A program made the position numbers and the translations under genes. The notes beneath the pieces were generated by a model. It was not told where the DNA came from. It saw nothing but the letters and a program-made list of their open reading frames with translations, and did not search any database. Positions 1 through 9,348 of a stretch of 64,000 bases of DNA are shown here, one piece after another; the stretch's first letter is position 1; each line of letters begins with the position of its first letter. Location of the stretch: assembly GCA_910585455.1 (NCBI GenBank), contig CAJUEL010000006.1, positions 62,001 to 126,000 of the forward strand. The letters run 5' to 3'. This stretch comes from an uncultured Eisenbergiella sp. GTDB taxonomy: Bacteria; Bacillota; Clostridia; Lachnospirales; Lachnospiraceae.

Positions 1-360
1 GGGCAGCTCCTGCAGGTGGGTAAAAATGTCGCTGCGCAGGTCATGGATGATCTGCTGCCCGATCAGGTTGGTGTGCTTGATCTTATAGCGCAGGGAAATC
101 GCCGAATACAGCGCCACAAGCAGGGTGAGGAAGCTGTAAAAGGCAACTCCCTTCATATCCTTTGCGGGAATGCAGTCGTCCATGATCCGCATGAAAAACT
201 GCGGAATCAGCATGGTAGCCGCGGAGGCTGACAGCATCAGCGCGCCGACGCACAGGAACTGTTTTTTATAGGGCGCGATGTAGCCCATCAGCCTCTTTAG
301 CTGGTTTATGTCAAATTTATCTTCCAATACTTCATCCACGTCATATTTATTGCGTGCCAT
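1..360 (-). CDS. ABC exporter, transmembrane domain (partial, runs off window)
   Basis: Reading leftward from an ATG at 360, the frame stays open to the window edge and encodes about 120 residues. They begin MARNKYDVDEVLEDKF and continue into hydrophobic helices (near residues 35-55 and 75-92) typical of the membrane domain of a multidrug or lipid ABC exporter half-transporter. The ATPase domain would lie outside the window. The gene starts only 15 bp after the stop of the upstream ABC exporter gene and has its own AGGAGTGAGG ribosome binding site, so the two are almost certainly co-transcribed and form a heterodimer. The substrate cannot be inferred. Confidence 0.85.
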   Translation of the reverse strand, partial: MARNKYDVDEVLEDKFDINQLKRLMGYIAPYKKQFLCVGALMLSASAATMLIPQFFMRIMDDCIPAKDMKGVAFYSFLTLLVALYSAISLRYKIKHTNLIGQQIIHDLRSDIFTHLQELP

Positions 361-375
361 AAAGCCTCACTCCTT

Positions 376-2133
376 TCAGTCTATGCCTGCGGCTTTGAGA
401 TCCTCCTTCGAGGGAATCTCTCCATACTGATGGTGGAAAGCGCTGGCGTAATAGCCGTTTTGCGCTACGAGCTCTTCATGCGTGCCATGCTCGATGATGC
501 GCCCGTTGTCCATTACCAGGATCTGATCCGCGTCTTTGATGGAAGAGATGCGGTAGGCGATGACGAAAATCGTACACTGTCCGCCCAGCTTCTTTAATTG
601 ATCCTGTATGTAGCTTTCCGTTTCCATATCCACCGCGGAGGTGGTATCATCCAAAATCAGGATGGAAGGTTTTTTCAGCAATGCCCTGGCCAGGGAAATA
701 CGCTGCTTCTGACCGCCGGAAAGTCCTACGCCCCGTTCGCCGACGATGGTATCGTAGCCTTCGGGAAGCCGCTTGATAAAATGGTTGGCATCCGCCATGA
801 CGGCGGCTTCATGAATGTCCTCAAAGGAGCAGTCCGGACGTCCGTATGCAATATTTCCTTCAATTGTGTCAGAAAAAAGAAAGATATCCTGCATAGCCAT
901 ACCGATATTGTCACGCAGCTCATACAGATCCAGATCCCGGACATTGACACCGTCCACCTTCACTTCACCGGAAGAAGCATCCACGAAGCGGCACAGCAGG
1001 TTCATGATTGTGGACTTTCCCGCGCCGGTAGAGCCCAGAATGCCGATGGTTTCTCCCTTTTTGGCGGAAAAGCTGATGTCCTTGACAATCTCTTCATTGT
1101 CTGCCTGATAGGTGACGTTTTTAAATTCCACATTGCCCTCAAGCCGGGTACGTTCCACAGGAGCGCCGGGCATTTTCACCTGCGGCTCTTCCATATAAGT
1201 GGCGTAAATCTTATCCACGGAGGTCAGGAAGCGGTGAATATCGTTGACCCACCAGCCAGCCATCCGCAGAGGGCCGTTTAACATCCAAAGATAGCCGTTG
1301 ATTGTGACCAGGTTGCCCAGTGACATCTCGCCTTGGATGACCATGTAGCCGCCAAAGAGCATGAGCATGACATTCAGCAGATAGGAGAGCACTTCAAAAA
1401 TGGGCAGATACCGCATCCACACGCGGGAGGATGCGAGCTGCGCGTCCCTGTACGCGTCATTTTCTTTATTAAATTTTTCGATTTCAAAGTCTTCCTTCGC
1501 GAAAGCCTTGACCACCCGGTTGCCGCTGACATTCTCCTGCACGAAGGAGTTCAGGGACGAAAAACAGTCGCGGATGTGGGCGAAGGTGGGACCTACCGCT
1601 TTGGACTGCCGCCAGGTGGTGAGCGCCGTAAAGGGCAGGACGATGAGCATGCAAAGCGCCAGCTTCACGTTTACGGTGAACATCATCGTCAGGGCGAAGG
1701 CGAACAGCAGGATATTTTCATAGACGGCATAGGTCAGGTATGCCACAAAATGCCGGATCGCATCCATGTCCCCCGTCTGGCGGCTCATCAGGTCACCGGT
1801 CTTTTTCTTGCTGTAGAAGGAAAAGTCCTCCAGCAGAAGCTTCCGGTACACCTTGTCGCGCATATCATAGAGCACGCCCTGAGAACAGCTTTCATAGACG
1901 TACTGCTGGCAGAAGCGCAAAATGCCCCGCACAAGGGTGACTAAAAGCAGTGCCACAATCAGCTTCGGCAAAAGCGTAAACTGACCGCCCGAAATGACAT
2001 CATCGACGATCATTCCGGATACATAGGGGTTTACGATGGCGAGAACGGCAAGCGCTGTCGTCATCACGAGACCGATGCCTATGGGCAGACGGTACTTTTT
2101 CAGGAAACCCCAGAACCACTTCAATGCTTCCAT
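376..2133 (-). CDS. ABC exporter half-transporter with fused membrane and ATPase domains, degenerate ATP site
   Basis: A 585-residue half-transporter: six-helix membrane domain (about residues 1-310), then the nucleotide-binding domain with Walker A GSTGAGKST and signature LSGGQKQRISLARA. The Walker B region reads ILILDDTTSAVD, so the usual catalytic Glu is Asp (about residue 496), and the H-loop reads VIAYRISS with Tyr instead of His (about residue 527). This is the pattern of the subunit supplying the degenerate site in heterodimeric exporters such as BmrC/BmrD or TM287/288. I chose the ATG at 2133 because GGGAGG lies 7 nt before it; an in-frame start at 2214 would add 27 residues with no ribosome binding site and would run through a hairpin. 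The partner follows 15 bp downstream. Confidence 0.93.
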   Translation of the reverse strand: MEALKWFWGFLKKYRLPIGIGLVMTTALAVLAIVNPYVSGMIVDDVISGGQFTLLPKLIVALLLVTLVRGILRFCQQYVYESCSQGVLYDMRDKVYRKLLLEDFSFYSKKKTGDLMSRQTGDMDAIRHFVAYLTYAVYENILLFAFALTMMFTVNVKLALCMLIVLPFTALTTWRQSKAVGPTFAHIRDCFSSLNSFVQENVSGNRVVKAFAKEDFEIEKFNKENDAYRDAQLASSRVWMRYLPIFEVLSYLLNVMLMLFGGYMVIQGEMSLGNLVTINGYLWMLNGPLRMAGWWVNDIHRFLTSVDKIYATYMEEPQVKMPGAPVERTRLEGNVEFKNVTYQADNEEIVKDISFSAKKGETIGILGSTGAGKSTIMNLLCRFVDASSGEVKVDGVNVRDLDLYELRDNIGMAMQDIFLFSDTIEGNIAYGRPDCSFEDIHEAAVMADANHFIKRLPEGYDTIVGERGVGLSGGQKQRISLARALLKKPSILILDDTTSAVDMETESYIQDQLKKLGGQCTIFVIAYRISSIKDADQILVMDNGRIIEHGTHEELVAQNGYYASAFHHQYGEIPSKEDLKAAGID

Positions 2134-2168
2134 ATTCATTCCTCCCGTTATACACAAGGAGAGATTTT

Positions 2169-2200
2169 CGTAACAGTTCGGACGAGTCTGAACTGTTACG
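2169..2200. repeat. Family A palindrome (CGTAACAGTTC type), complete copy
   Basis: Arms CGTAACAGTTC (2169-2179) and GAACTGTTACG (2190-2200) are exact reverse complements. Three more pairs (one wobble) close a CGAG tetraloop. The element lies between the divergent ABC exporter and AraC genes and is followed on the plus strand by ATTTTTCT. Related full or half copies occur near 30441, 33585, 35298, 35474, 59530 and 62828. Confidence 0.85.
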
Positions 2201-2380
2201 ATTTTTCTCCCCAAAAGTGAAATTAACTATTGCCAATTTAAGCGATATGAGGTAAAAATGAAATGTACAATCTTGCAAGTTACCTGTGTAATTTTGGCGG
2301 TTTCCCGAAAAGAAGCCGAAGGCATGTAACATTCGCTGCTTCTCGATTCGCGCAGGTGTTTTTGTCAAAGGGAGGTTTTT

Positions 2381-3238
2381 ATGGAACAGAGGGATATGAC
2401 ATTGACGGAGGAATTCAATCCGACCTTTCTTTTTACATGGAAGGGAATCCGGACGGCGGATGAGCCAAACTACCATAAGCATGATCATCTGGAATTCTGT
2501 TATATTCTGTCCGGAAGGGGACGGCACAGAATTGGCGGAAAGACCTATGAGGTCAGGGAAGGGGACCTGATCGTGGTAAATGCCGGAGAATACCACCAGT
2601 CGATGATGGAGGACAAAAATGTGCCGATGGTGGAGTTTTATGTGGGGCTCACCGACGTTTTTGTGGAAGGGCAGGAGCCAAACTGCCTGCCAGTGCCGGA
2701 GGCCGGTCCGGTGTTGCATGCGTCAGGGGAATTGAAGCTGAAGCTTTCCAGACTGTGCATTTACATGGAAGCGGAAAAAGAGATGTGCAGGGTCGGCAGG
2801 TATTTCATGATGAAATCCTACGCGATCCAGATGATCATCCTGTTTCTGCGCGCACAGGAGCAGCCACAGAAGGCGGGAGCGGTGGAGCAATACTCCTTTG
2901 AATCGGCAAACCGCAAATATGTGGTGGAGAAAATTACGGATTTTTTAGAGGAGCACTATGCGGAAAAAATTTCTCTGGATCAGATTGCCGGAAATATGTA
3001 CTTAAGCCCCTTTTACATTTCCAAGATTTTCAAGGCTGAGACCGGAGATACGCCGATCCATTTCCTGATTGAGATCCGGATGGAAAAGGCGAAGGAGCTT
3101 TTGACCAATGAGCCCTCGTTGAGCGTGCAGGAGATCGCCGCGCGGGTCGGATACGATGACGCCTATCATTTCAGCAAGCTTTTCAAGAAAAAGTTCGGCG
3201 CGGCGCCCACCGCTGTGCGGCGGCAGGAAAATGAATAA
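2381..3238 (+). CDS. AraC family regulator with N-terminal cupin sensor domain
   Basis: A 285-residue protein. The N-terminal region has cupin features (HKHDHLEFCYILSGRG, then GDLIVVNAGEYHQ), suggesting small-molecule, probably sugar, sensing. The C-terminal 100 residues form the double helix-turn-helix AraC domain (ISLDQIAGNMYLSPFYISKIF and the second helix ending GYDDAYHFSKLFKKKFG). The ATG at 2381 has GGGAGG 6 nt upstream. It is divergent from the ABC exporter operon and precedes, in the same direction, a sugar uptake cluster, so either could be a target. The call is secure at family level only. Confidence 0.92.
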   Translation: MEQRDMTLTEEFNPTFLFTWKGIRTADEPNYHKHDHLEFCYILSGRGRHRIGGKTYEVREGDLIVVNAGEYHQSMMEDKNVPMVEFYVGLTDVFVEGQEPNCLPVPEAGPVLHASGELKLKLSRLCIYMEAEKEMCRVGRYFMMKSYAIQMIILFLRAQEQPQKAGAVEQYSFESANRKYVVEKITDFLEEHYAEKISLDQIAGNMYLSPFYISKIFKAETGDTPIHFLIEIRMEKAKELLTNEPSLSVQEIAARVGYDDAYHFSKLFKKKFGAAPTAVRRQENE

Positions 3239-3266
3239 AATATTTCGGGGATATAATAATAGGAAG

Positions 3267-3303
3267 AAATCGCTGCTCTCTGTGAGACGGCGATTTTTTT
3301 TTG
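3267..3303 (+). terminator. Rho-independent terminator after the AraC gene
   Basis: AAATCGC (3267-3273) pairs with GCGATTT (3290-3296) around a short loop, and the right arm runs into an uninterrupted tract of T residues. It separates the AraC gene from the sensor-regulator at 3490. Confidence 0.8.
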
Positions 3304-3489
3304 ACAGGAGACGAGGCTGCCTGTGTTTTTGCTATACGAATTGACCGGGTCTATGAAAATGAATATTGTTCGTTGCGATTGTTCAACGGAGGGAGATATG
3401 ATTCAACAGTGCGGGATGGTTTGCTTGTTTCAAATTCGATATAATATATTAAGGAAAGAAAAACTGAGGGGACAGGCAGGTTTGGCGTT

Positions 3490-5469
3490 ATGAAAAGCAA
3501 AAGAGAGCAGTATATCAGATTCGTAATTGCATACAACATCGTTTTGCTGATTCCGCTTTTGGTGATCAGCATAAACGTGCTGCAGCTTTTTGAAAAGCAG
3601 CAGTTTCACAAGATCAGGGATGAGGCGCAGCTGACGCTGGAGAGGCAGGGGAGCTTCTGGAAGCAGCAGCTTTCCGTCATGAGGACGTTCCACATGTCCT
3701 GCAAGTACGACAAAAAATATAATGAGCTTTATTCGGACGTTCCGAAGGTCTATCTGGATATTCAGGAGGAATTCAGCAGACAGGAGCAGAATTTTCCTTT
3801 TGCAGATGCGATTTATTTGTATGACCGGGAAAAGAAAATCGTGCTGACTTCCACGGGAAAGATGACGGAGGAGCTTTTTTTCTCGACGATATGCAGAATG
3901 GACAGGACGGTTTTTGAAAATCCGGAGGATGGGATCATCAACGCGTGCCCGGTCCTTCTGCGCGCGGATAAAGGAAAGGGGATCGCCTGTACTGTGCCGT
4001 TGAAAACCTGGGGGAAGGGTGGAAGCGAGATGAAATACCTGATTTATCCGATCAGAAGCGATAAGCTGGAGGCACAGTTTAAGCAGGAGGCGGAAGACAG
4101 CTTTTCGGTGATTTTGTTTGGCGGCCAGGTTATTTATGTATCGCAGGAATGGGAGACAGGACAGAACCGGACGCAGAAATATCAGGAGCTTTGCCAAAGC
4201 GGCGATTACTTTATATATGAGGGAGAGCTGGGGGAAGGCTTTTTTTCGGCGGTTCTGATTCCCAAAAAAAGCCTGTACGCGGGAACAGTCATTTATTTGC
4301 GGGGCTATGGCGTGTGGCTGTTATGCAGCCTGCTGATCGGGCTGAGCCTGGCGCTTGCTTTTTCCAGAAGCCGGTACGCCGCGTATAAAAAGCTGGTGGA
4401 CCATAATGAGGAGCTGCTCGGAGAGCGTGATGAGCTGCGGATGGAAAGCTGTCTGTATGAGCTGCTGTATAAAACCGTTTCGCCGCAGGATGCGCTGTGG
4501 AACCGATGCCTGAAAAATAACATTTATATCAACCGGAAGTATAAATTTTTTGTGGTACTGCCGGATGATTTGCCGGAGAACAGGGGCTTTTATGAGTGGT
4601 TTGGGCAGCAGATGAATCTCCACAGCGTTTCCAACGCTTATCGGATCGGTCTGCTGGAAGGAATTCTGATTTACCTTGTCTGTTCCGACGAGTCCGCCTT
4701 TGAGCTGAAGGGAAAGATTGAGCAGTTGTCCAAAAAGGGCGTGCAAATCGGTATTGGTAGCCTGGTGATGGAGGCAGAAGGACTGCGGCGCTCCTATGAG
4801 GAAGCGCGAAAGCAGCTGAAATCCTTCTCTTTAAAGGAGAACGACTATCCGCAGCGGGAGCTTTTGTCGCTGCGGGAGGCGGTAGAGGAAGAGGATTTTT
4901 CCAGAGAAAAGCTGTTGCTTTCGGAAATTTCCGGTATTGCGGCGGAACTGGATGAGATGGCGGCAGCGGCTCTGCTGTGGGATGTGATCAGAACGCTGCA
5001 GATGGATACGGAGGAAATTCTGGAGCGGGTGAAAGGAAAAGAGGGAACTATCGCGACAGTAGCCGGAAAGCTTCTTCTGGAAATTGGCGAAGGGCTGCCG
5101 GGGGAGACGGTTGCCATGCAGGCTCCGGCGGGGTATAAGAAACGAAATATTGTCGATGTGGTCGCATATGTACATGAGCATTACCTGGAGGATAACTTCA
5201 GCGTGAAATATATGGCATATTATTTCAACACCTCCGTGTCCAATCTCAGCCATTTTTTCAAAAAGAATATGGGAGTGACGATTTCCCAGTATGTGGAGCA
5301 GCTCAAGCTGGAGCGGGCGAAGGATATGCTGGAAAACAGCGACATGCGGGTATCCGAAATCGCGCAGGCTCTGCGCTATGCCAACAGCACCGTTTTTATA
5401 GAAATGTTTAAAAAGTGCGAGGGTGTGACGCCCGGGGGCTGGCGTGAGAATTATTGGAAGGGAAAATAG
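3490..5469 (+). CDS. Membrane-bound AraC-type sensor-regulator of sugar uptake
   Basis: A 659-residue protein with a transmembrane helix at about residues 12-30, an extracytoplasmic region of about 235 residues, a second helix (about residues 275-293, GVWLLCSLLIGLSLALAF), a cytoplasmic middle region, and a C-terminal AraC helix-turn-helix domain starting near residue 555. This one-component layout matches Bacillus YesS/YtdP-like regulators that sit beside Lpl/Ytc-type sugar ABC transporters, exactly the context here. The stop at 5469 lies 218 bp before the solute-binding lipoprotein gene. It most likely senses an oligosaccharide outside the cell and activates that cluster; this is inference from family and position. 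Confidence 0.9.
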   Translation: MKSKREQYIRFVIAYNIVLLIPLLVISINVLQLFEKQQFHKIRDEAQLTLERQGSFWKQQLSVMRTFHMSCKYDKKYNELYSDVPKVYLDIQEEFSRQEQNFPFADAIYLYDREKKIVLTSTGKMTEELFFSTICRMDRTVFENPEDGIINACPVLLRADKGKGIACTVPLKTWGKGGSEMKYLIYPIRSDKLEAQFKQEAEDSFSVILFGGQVIYVSQEWETGQNRTQKYQELCQSGDYFIYEGELGEGFFSAVLIPKKSLYAGTVIYLRGYGVWLLCSLLIGLSLALAFSRSRYAAYKKLVDHNEELLGERDELRMESCLYELLYKTVSPQDALWNRCLKNNIYINRKYKFFVVLPDDLPENRGFYEWFGQQMNLHSVSNAYRIGLLEGILIYLVCSDESAFELKGKIEQLSKKGVQIGIGSLVMEAEGLRRSYEEARKQLKSFSLKENDYPQRELLSLREAVEEEDFSREKLLLSEISGIAAELDEMAAAALLWDVIRTLQMDTEEILERVKGKEGTIATVAGKLLLEIGEGLPGETVAMQAPAGYKKRNIVDVVAYVHEHYLEDNFSVKYMAYYFNTSVSNLSHFFKKNMGVTISQYVEQLKLERAKDMLENSDMRVSEIAQALRYANSTVFIEMFKKCEGVTPGGWRENYWKGK

Positions 5470-5687
5470 GAGCCGTTTGTGCCAGGATGCAACAAAGCGG
5501 GATGATGTTCAAGAACAGGAGATATACTTTTCCCCAAAAATAAGATATTCTGACAGCAGCAACCGAAGGAAAGCGCGCAAAAATTTGGTTCAAAAAGGAT
5601 GCGGTAATTGCGCTGTGGAAGCGGATTACAAATGAGCACGGTGTCTGCTGTAAAGGCGGCAGGACACGGAAAGGGTATGGCAGATTT

Positions 5688-7346
5688 ATGAAAAAGAAAT
5701 GGTTAAGAGCGGGTGCGCTTGGCATGAGCATGGCGTTTATGCTGACAGGCTGTCAGAGCGCTGCGCCGGCAGCGGATCAGACAGCCAACGCAGATGGAGC
5801 GGGAGCGGACAGCGGGGCAGCGCCTGTTGTGGCAGAGGAAGCTTCCGACAATTTCAACCCGGAGGGGTTGCCGATTGTTAAGGAAAAGGAAACCTTCACG
5901 ATCGCGGTGCCGCAGACGAGCACCTTAAAGACGGCAGCGGAAAAGCAGTGTGTGATTGAAACGGAGGAAGCCACCAATATCCATATTGAATGGGTGGAGA
6001 TTCCTTCCTCCGGATGGGATGAGAAAATCAACATCATGTTCAGCACGGACAGCCTGCCGGATGCGATCCTGGGAGACATCGACATGTCCAGAAACTTTGA
6101 TCAGCTTGTGGCGCTGGATGATTATCTGGAGCAATACGCGCCCAATGTGACCGCATTTTTTGAAACGAGGGAGGATTATCCCAATGCGTTGCGTTCTCCT
6201 GACGGAAAGGTGCATACATTGCCCATCGGGGATGAGTCCACACATAATATTATCGACTCCCACCTGTGGATCAATCAGACCTGGCTGGATAATCTTTCGC
6301 TGGAAATGCCCGAAACGCCGGAGGAATTAAAGGAAGTGTTGATCGCGTTTCGGGATCAGGATCCCAACGGAAACGGGAAGCAGGACGAGATTCCCTTCAC
6401 ATTCCAGGATTCCTGGGGATGGGGAACATCCATAGAAAATATTTTCGGACCCTTCGGCGTTTTGGAAAACGGAAATCATGTGATCACACAGGATGGGGTT
6501 GTGACCTTTTGCGCGAAGGAGCAGGGCTATTACGATGCGCTTTCCTGGCTGCATGATCTGTATCAGGAAGGTCTGATCGATAAGGATGCTTTTACGCTGA
6601 GCGCTGACCAGTATGCGGCGCGGGGAGCCGCAGGAGATATTCTGGGACTGGTTGCCGGATATCGTGAGGAAGAAGCCGGTGTGTCGGGGGATAGTGTATA
6701 CAAGGCGCTGCCTGTCTTAAAGGGAAGCGACGGAACACAGATGATCGGCATCAACAATGTGACCAGGGAGGGCGGCTTTGCCATCAGCAAAAACTGCAAA
6801 AATCCGGAGGCGCTGGTCCGTTGGTATGATTACATCAATTCTTCCCTGGAGCTCGCCCTGAAATGGGGCAGGGGCGCGGAGGGCGTCTGGTGGAATATCA
6901 TCGAAGAAAACGGGGAGGAAATCCCGCAGTTTTTAACCATAGACAGCGATGTGCTGGCTGCAAACGGCGGCTACCAGTCCAAGGCGGAATACCGCAACGC
7001 GGAGAGCTTTTCGGGAAAAACGCCCGCGCTGTGGCGTTATGAGTATGACCAGAAGCTGATCTATGATGACAAATGGCCGCAGGATTTCAAGCTGGAGGCG
7101 GTGCGGGAGCAGGTCGCTTTCGGAGTGGTCGGCCTTCCGGCAGGAATGGCAGTATCGCTGGAAAATACCGAAAGAAGGTCGATTCTGCAGACAGACATTG
7201 ACACCTATTTAAAGAAGTTCATTGCGGATTCCGTGATCAATGGCATTGATGAAGGCAAATGGCAGGATCATTTAAAGACGCTGGAAAGCTTAAAGGTGGA
7301 CGAGTATACGCAGCTGTGCCAGGAGTTCGTAGATTCCGTGGAATGA
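5688..7346 (+). CDS. Extracellular solute-binding lipoprotein, LplA/YtcQ type
   Basis: A 552-residue carbohydrate-binding lipoprotein. The lipobox LTGC places the lipidated Cys at residue 22, followed by an Ala/Asp-rich linker of about 30 residues and a family 1 solute-binding fold (for example FSTDSLPDAILGDIDMS and DPNGNGKQDEIPF, common in the LplA group). The ATG follows GGAAAGGG. Its length is normal for the group. Permease genes follow at once with no ATPase gene in the cluster; relatives borrow a shared MsmX-type ATPase. Substrate is unknown, but the two downstream sulfatases point to a sulfated glycan or glycoside. Confidence 0.93.
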   Translation: MKKKWLRAGALGMSMAFMLTGCQSAAPAADQTANADGAGADSGAAPVVAEEASDNFNPEGLPIVKEKETFTIAVPQTSTLKTAAEKQCVIETEEATNIHIEWVEIPSSGWDEKINIMFSTDSLPDAILGDIDMSRNFDQLVALDDYLEQYAPNVTAFFETREDYPNALRSPDGKVHTLPIGDESTHNIIDSHLWINQTWLDNLSLEMPETPEELKEVLIAFRDQDPNGNGKQDEIPFTFQDSWGWGTSIENIFGPFGVLENGNHVITQDGVVTFCAKEQGYYDALSWLHDLYQEGLIDKDAFTLSADQYAARGAAGDILGLVAGYREEEAGVSGDSVYKALPVLKGSDGTQMIGINNVTREGGFAISKNCKNPEALVRWYDYINSSLELALKWGRGAEGVWWNIIEENGEEIPQFLTIDSDVLAANGGYQSKAEYRNAESFSGKTPALWRYEYDQKLIYDDKWPQDFKLEAVREQVAFGVVGLPAGMAVSLENTERRSILQTDIDTYLKKFIADSVINGIDEGKWQDHLKTLESLKVDEYTQLCQEFVDSVE

Positions 7347-7514
7347 TACGGTTTTTGGGAACAGGAATAAACAAAGAAGGAGCGGGCGGCATGGTGTGGG
7401 AAATGGATGCATCATGCCGTCCGGCATCAAAATGGAGCATCGATGGTAGATGAGAATTTGCCGGCGCGAATTCCCATCGTTTGGTCATGGAAACGCTCCG
7501 GAATGGAGAATATG

Positions 7515-8438
7515 ATGAAAAAAAAGAAGAGGGCGGGCTTTAACAGCATGCGCATGCTGAAAAAAACATGGGTATGCTATCTGTTTATCCTTCCGATGGT
7601 ATTATATGTGGTTCTGTTCAGCTATTTGCCCATGTATGGCATTCAGCTGGCATTTAAGGATTATCGGGTTTCGGACGGCATTTGGGGGAGTGCCTGGGTT
7701 GGTCTGAAGCACTTTAAAACCTTTTTTGAATCCTGGCAGTTTAAGAATATGCTGTGGAATACATTATCCTTAAGTCTGTATTCCCTTGTGGCGGGATTTC
7801 CCATGCCGATCATTTTTGCGCTCATTTTAAATTATGTGACGCACACCCGTTTAAAAAAGACGGCACAGATGATCACCTATGCGCCCCATTTCATTTCCAC
7901 GGTGGTGTATTGCGGCATGATCCTGATTTTTCTGGCGAGCGACGGCATTGTCAATCAGTTTTTGATGCTGCTGGGGATGGAACCGGCGGGCTTTTTGTCA
8001 AAGCCGGAAAATTTCCGCCACATATATGTCTGGTCCGGTGTGCTGCAGAACATTGGATGGGGCTCGATCATGTACATTTCCGTGCTCACCTCCGTCGGGC
8101 CGGAGCTGCATGAGGCGGCGACCGTGGACGGAGCGACCCGGTTCCAGCGGCTTTTATACATAGATTTGCCCTCCATCGTTCCCACCATGGTCATTATGCT
8201 GATCATGCGCGCGGGGGAAATCATGGATCTGGGATTTGAAAAGGCGTTTCTTTTGCAGAACAGTGTGAACCTGGATTATTCCGAGATTATTTCCACTTAT
8301 GTATACAAGATTGGCATACAGGGCGGACAGTTCAGCTATTCTGCGGCGATCGGTCTTTTTAACAATGTGATCAATCTGCTCCTTTTGGTGGCGGTCAACA
8401 GAATCGCCCGGAAGGTGTCGGATGTGAGCCTGTGGTAG
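7515..8438 (+). CDS. Sugar ABC transporter permease, LplB type
   Basis: An inner-membrane permease of 307 residues with six predicted helices. The EAA-type cytoplasmic loop is visible as ELHEAATVDGATRFQRLLYIDLP near the last third. The first helix begins KKTWVCYLFILPMVLYVVLF. Several in-frame ATGs exist (7407, 7443, 7503, 7512, 7515); I chose 7515 because GGAG at 7505-7508 sits 6 nt before it. It lies 168 nt after the binding protein and 16 nt before the partner permease, forming one transcription unit. Confidence 0.92.
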   Translation: MKKKKRAGFNSMRMLKKTWVCYLFILPMVLYVVLFSYLPMYGIQLAFKDYRVSDGIWGSAWVGLKHFKTFFESWQFKNMLWNTLSLSLYSLVAGFPMPIIFALILNYVTHTRLKKTAQMITYAPHFISTVVYCGMILIFLASDGIVNQFLMLLGMEPAGFLSKPENFRHIYVWSGVLQNIGWGSIMYISVLTSVGPELHEAATVDGATRFQRLLYIDLPSIVPTMVIMLIMRAGEIMDLGFEKAFLLQNSVNLDYSEIISTYVYKIGIQGGQFSYSAAIGLFNNVINLLLLVAVNRIARKVSDVSLW

Positions 8439-8454
8439 AAGGGGGGAAAGCGCT

Positions 8455-9348
8455 ATGAATAAGTGGAAAAGGCTGGATCACAGGGATCGGATATTTCTGT
8501 GTATTGTATACGGTATTGTCATATTGCTTTCGCTCATGATTTTGTATCCGCTTTGGTTTGTGGTGATTGCATCCATCAGCAGCCCGGATCTGGTCGCCTC
8601 CGGACAGGTGCTCTTTTTGCCAAAGCAGATCACGATGGAAGGCTACAAATATATTTTCCGGGATACGAGAATCTGGACGGGCTATTATAATACGGTCCGC
8701 TATACGCTGGCAGGCACGTTGATCGCGCTGTTTATCACGGTTCCGGCAGGGTATGCCCTCTCCAGAACAGACATGGCCGGCAGGGGAATCGTCATGAAGC
8801 TGCTCATTGTGACAAAGTATTTCTCGGGCGGACTGATTCCCACATATCTGGTGGTGAAGGGACTGCATCTGGTCAATACACCCTATGTGCTCATGATTTT
8901 AGGCTCCTTTAACGTGTTTAACCTGATTTTATGCCGGACATTTTTTGTCAATACCATGCCGATGGAGCTGCAGGAGGCGGCGGAGATCGACGGCTGCAGC
9001 ATTACCCAGTATTTTTTCCGGGTGGTCATTCCGCTGTCCAAGGCGATTCTCGCGATCATGGTTTTGTACTATGCGGTGGGACATTGGAATTCCTTTTTCA
9101 ACGGGCTGATTTATGTGACGGACAATAAGCTGTATCCGCTGCAGCTGATCCTGCGGGACATTCTGATTACCGGACAGTCTGTGGACCCGACGACGCTGGA
9201 TCCGGAGTCTTTGGAGCTGATGCGGCAGATTGCGCGCACGATCAAATATGGCGTGATCATCGTATCCTCGCTGCCGGTGCTCGTTTTATATCCGTTTGTG
9301 CAGAAGTATTTTGTAAAAGGGGTCATGATCGGCTCCGTGAAGGGTTGA
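8455..9348 (+). CDS. Sugar ABC transporter permease, LplC/YtcP type
   Basis: The second permease, 297 residues, with six membrane helices and the EAA loop MELQEAAEIDGCSITQYFFRV. The ribosome binding site GGGGGAAAG precedes the ATG. The C-terminus YPFVQKYFVKGVMIGSVKG is characteristic of LplC/YtcP/CUT1 permeases. Its TGA overlaps the ATG of the first sulfatase by one base, so uptake and desulfation should be translationally coupled. It pairs with the upstream permease to form the translocation channel. Confidence 0.94.
   Translation: MNKWKRLDHRDRIFLCIVYGIVILLSLMILYPLWFVVIASISSPDLVASGQVLFLPKQITMEGYKYIFRDTRIWTGYYNTVRYTLAGTLIALFITVPAGYALSRTDMAGRGIVMKLLIVTKYFSGGLIPTYLVVKGLHLVNTPYVLMILGSFNVFNLILCRTFFVNTMPMELQEAAEIDGCSITQYFFRVVIPLSKAILAIMVLYYAVGHWNSFFNGLIYVTDNKLYPLQLILRDILITGQSVDPTTLDPESLELMRQIARTIKYGVIIVSSLPVLVLYPFVQKYFVKGVMIGSVKG

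Noticed and set aside
598..1281. Plus-strand open frames of 60-230 codons opposite the ABC exporter genes
   Set aside because: They mirror the coding frame of the minus-strand exporter, have no ribosome binding sites and show no protein-like domain pattern.
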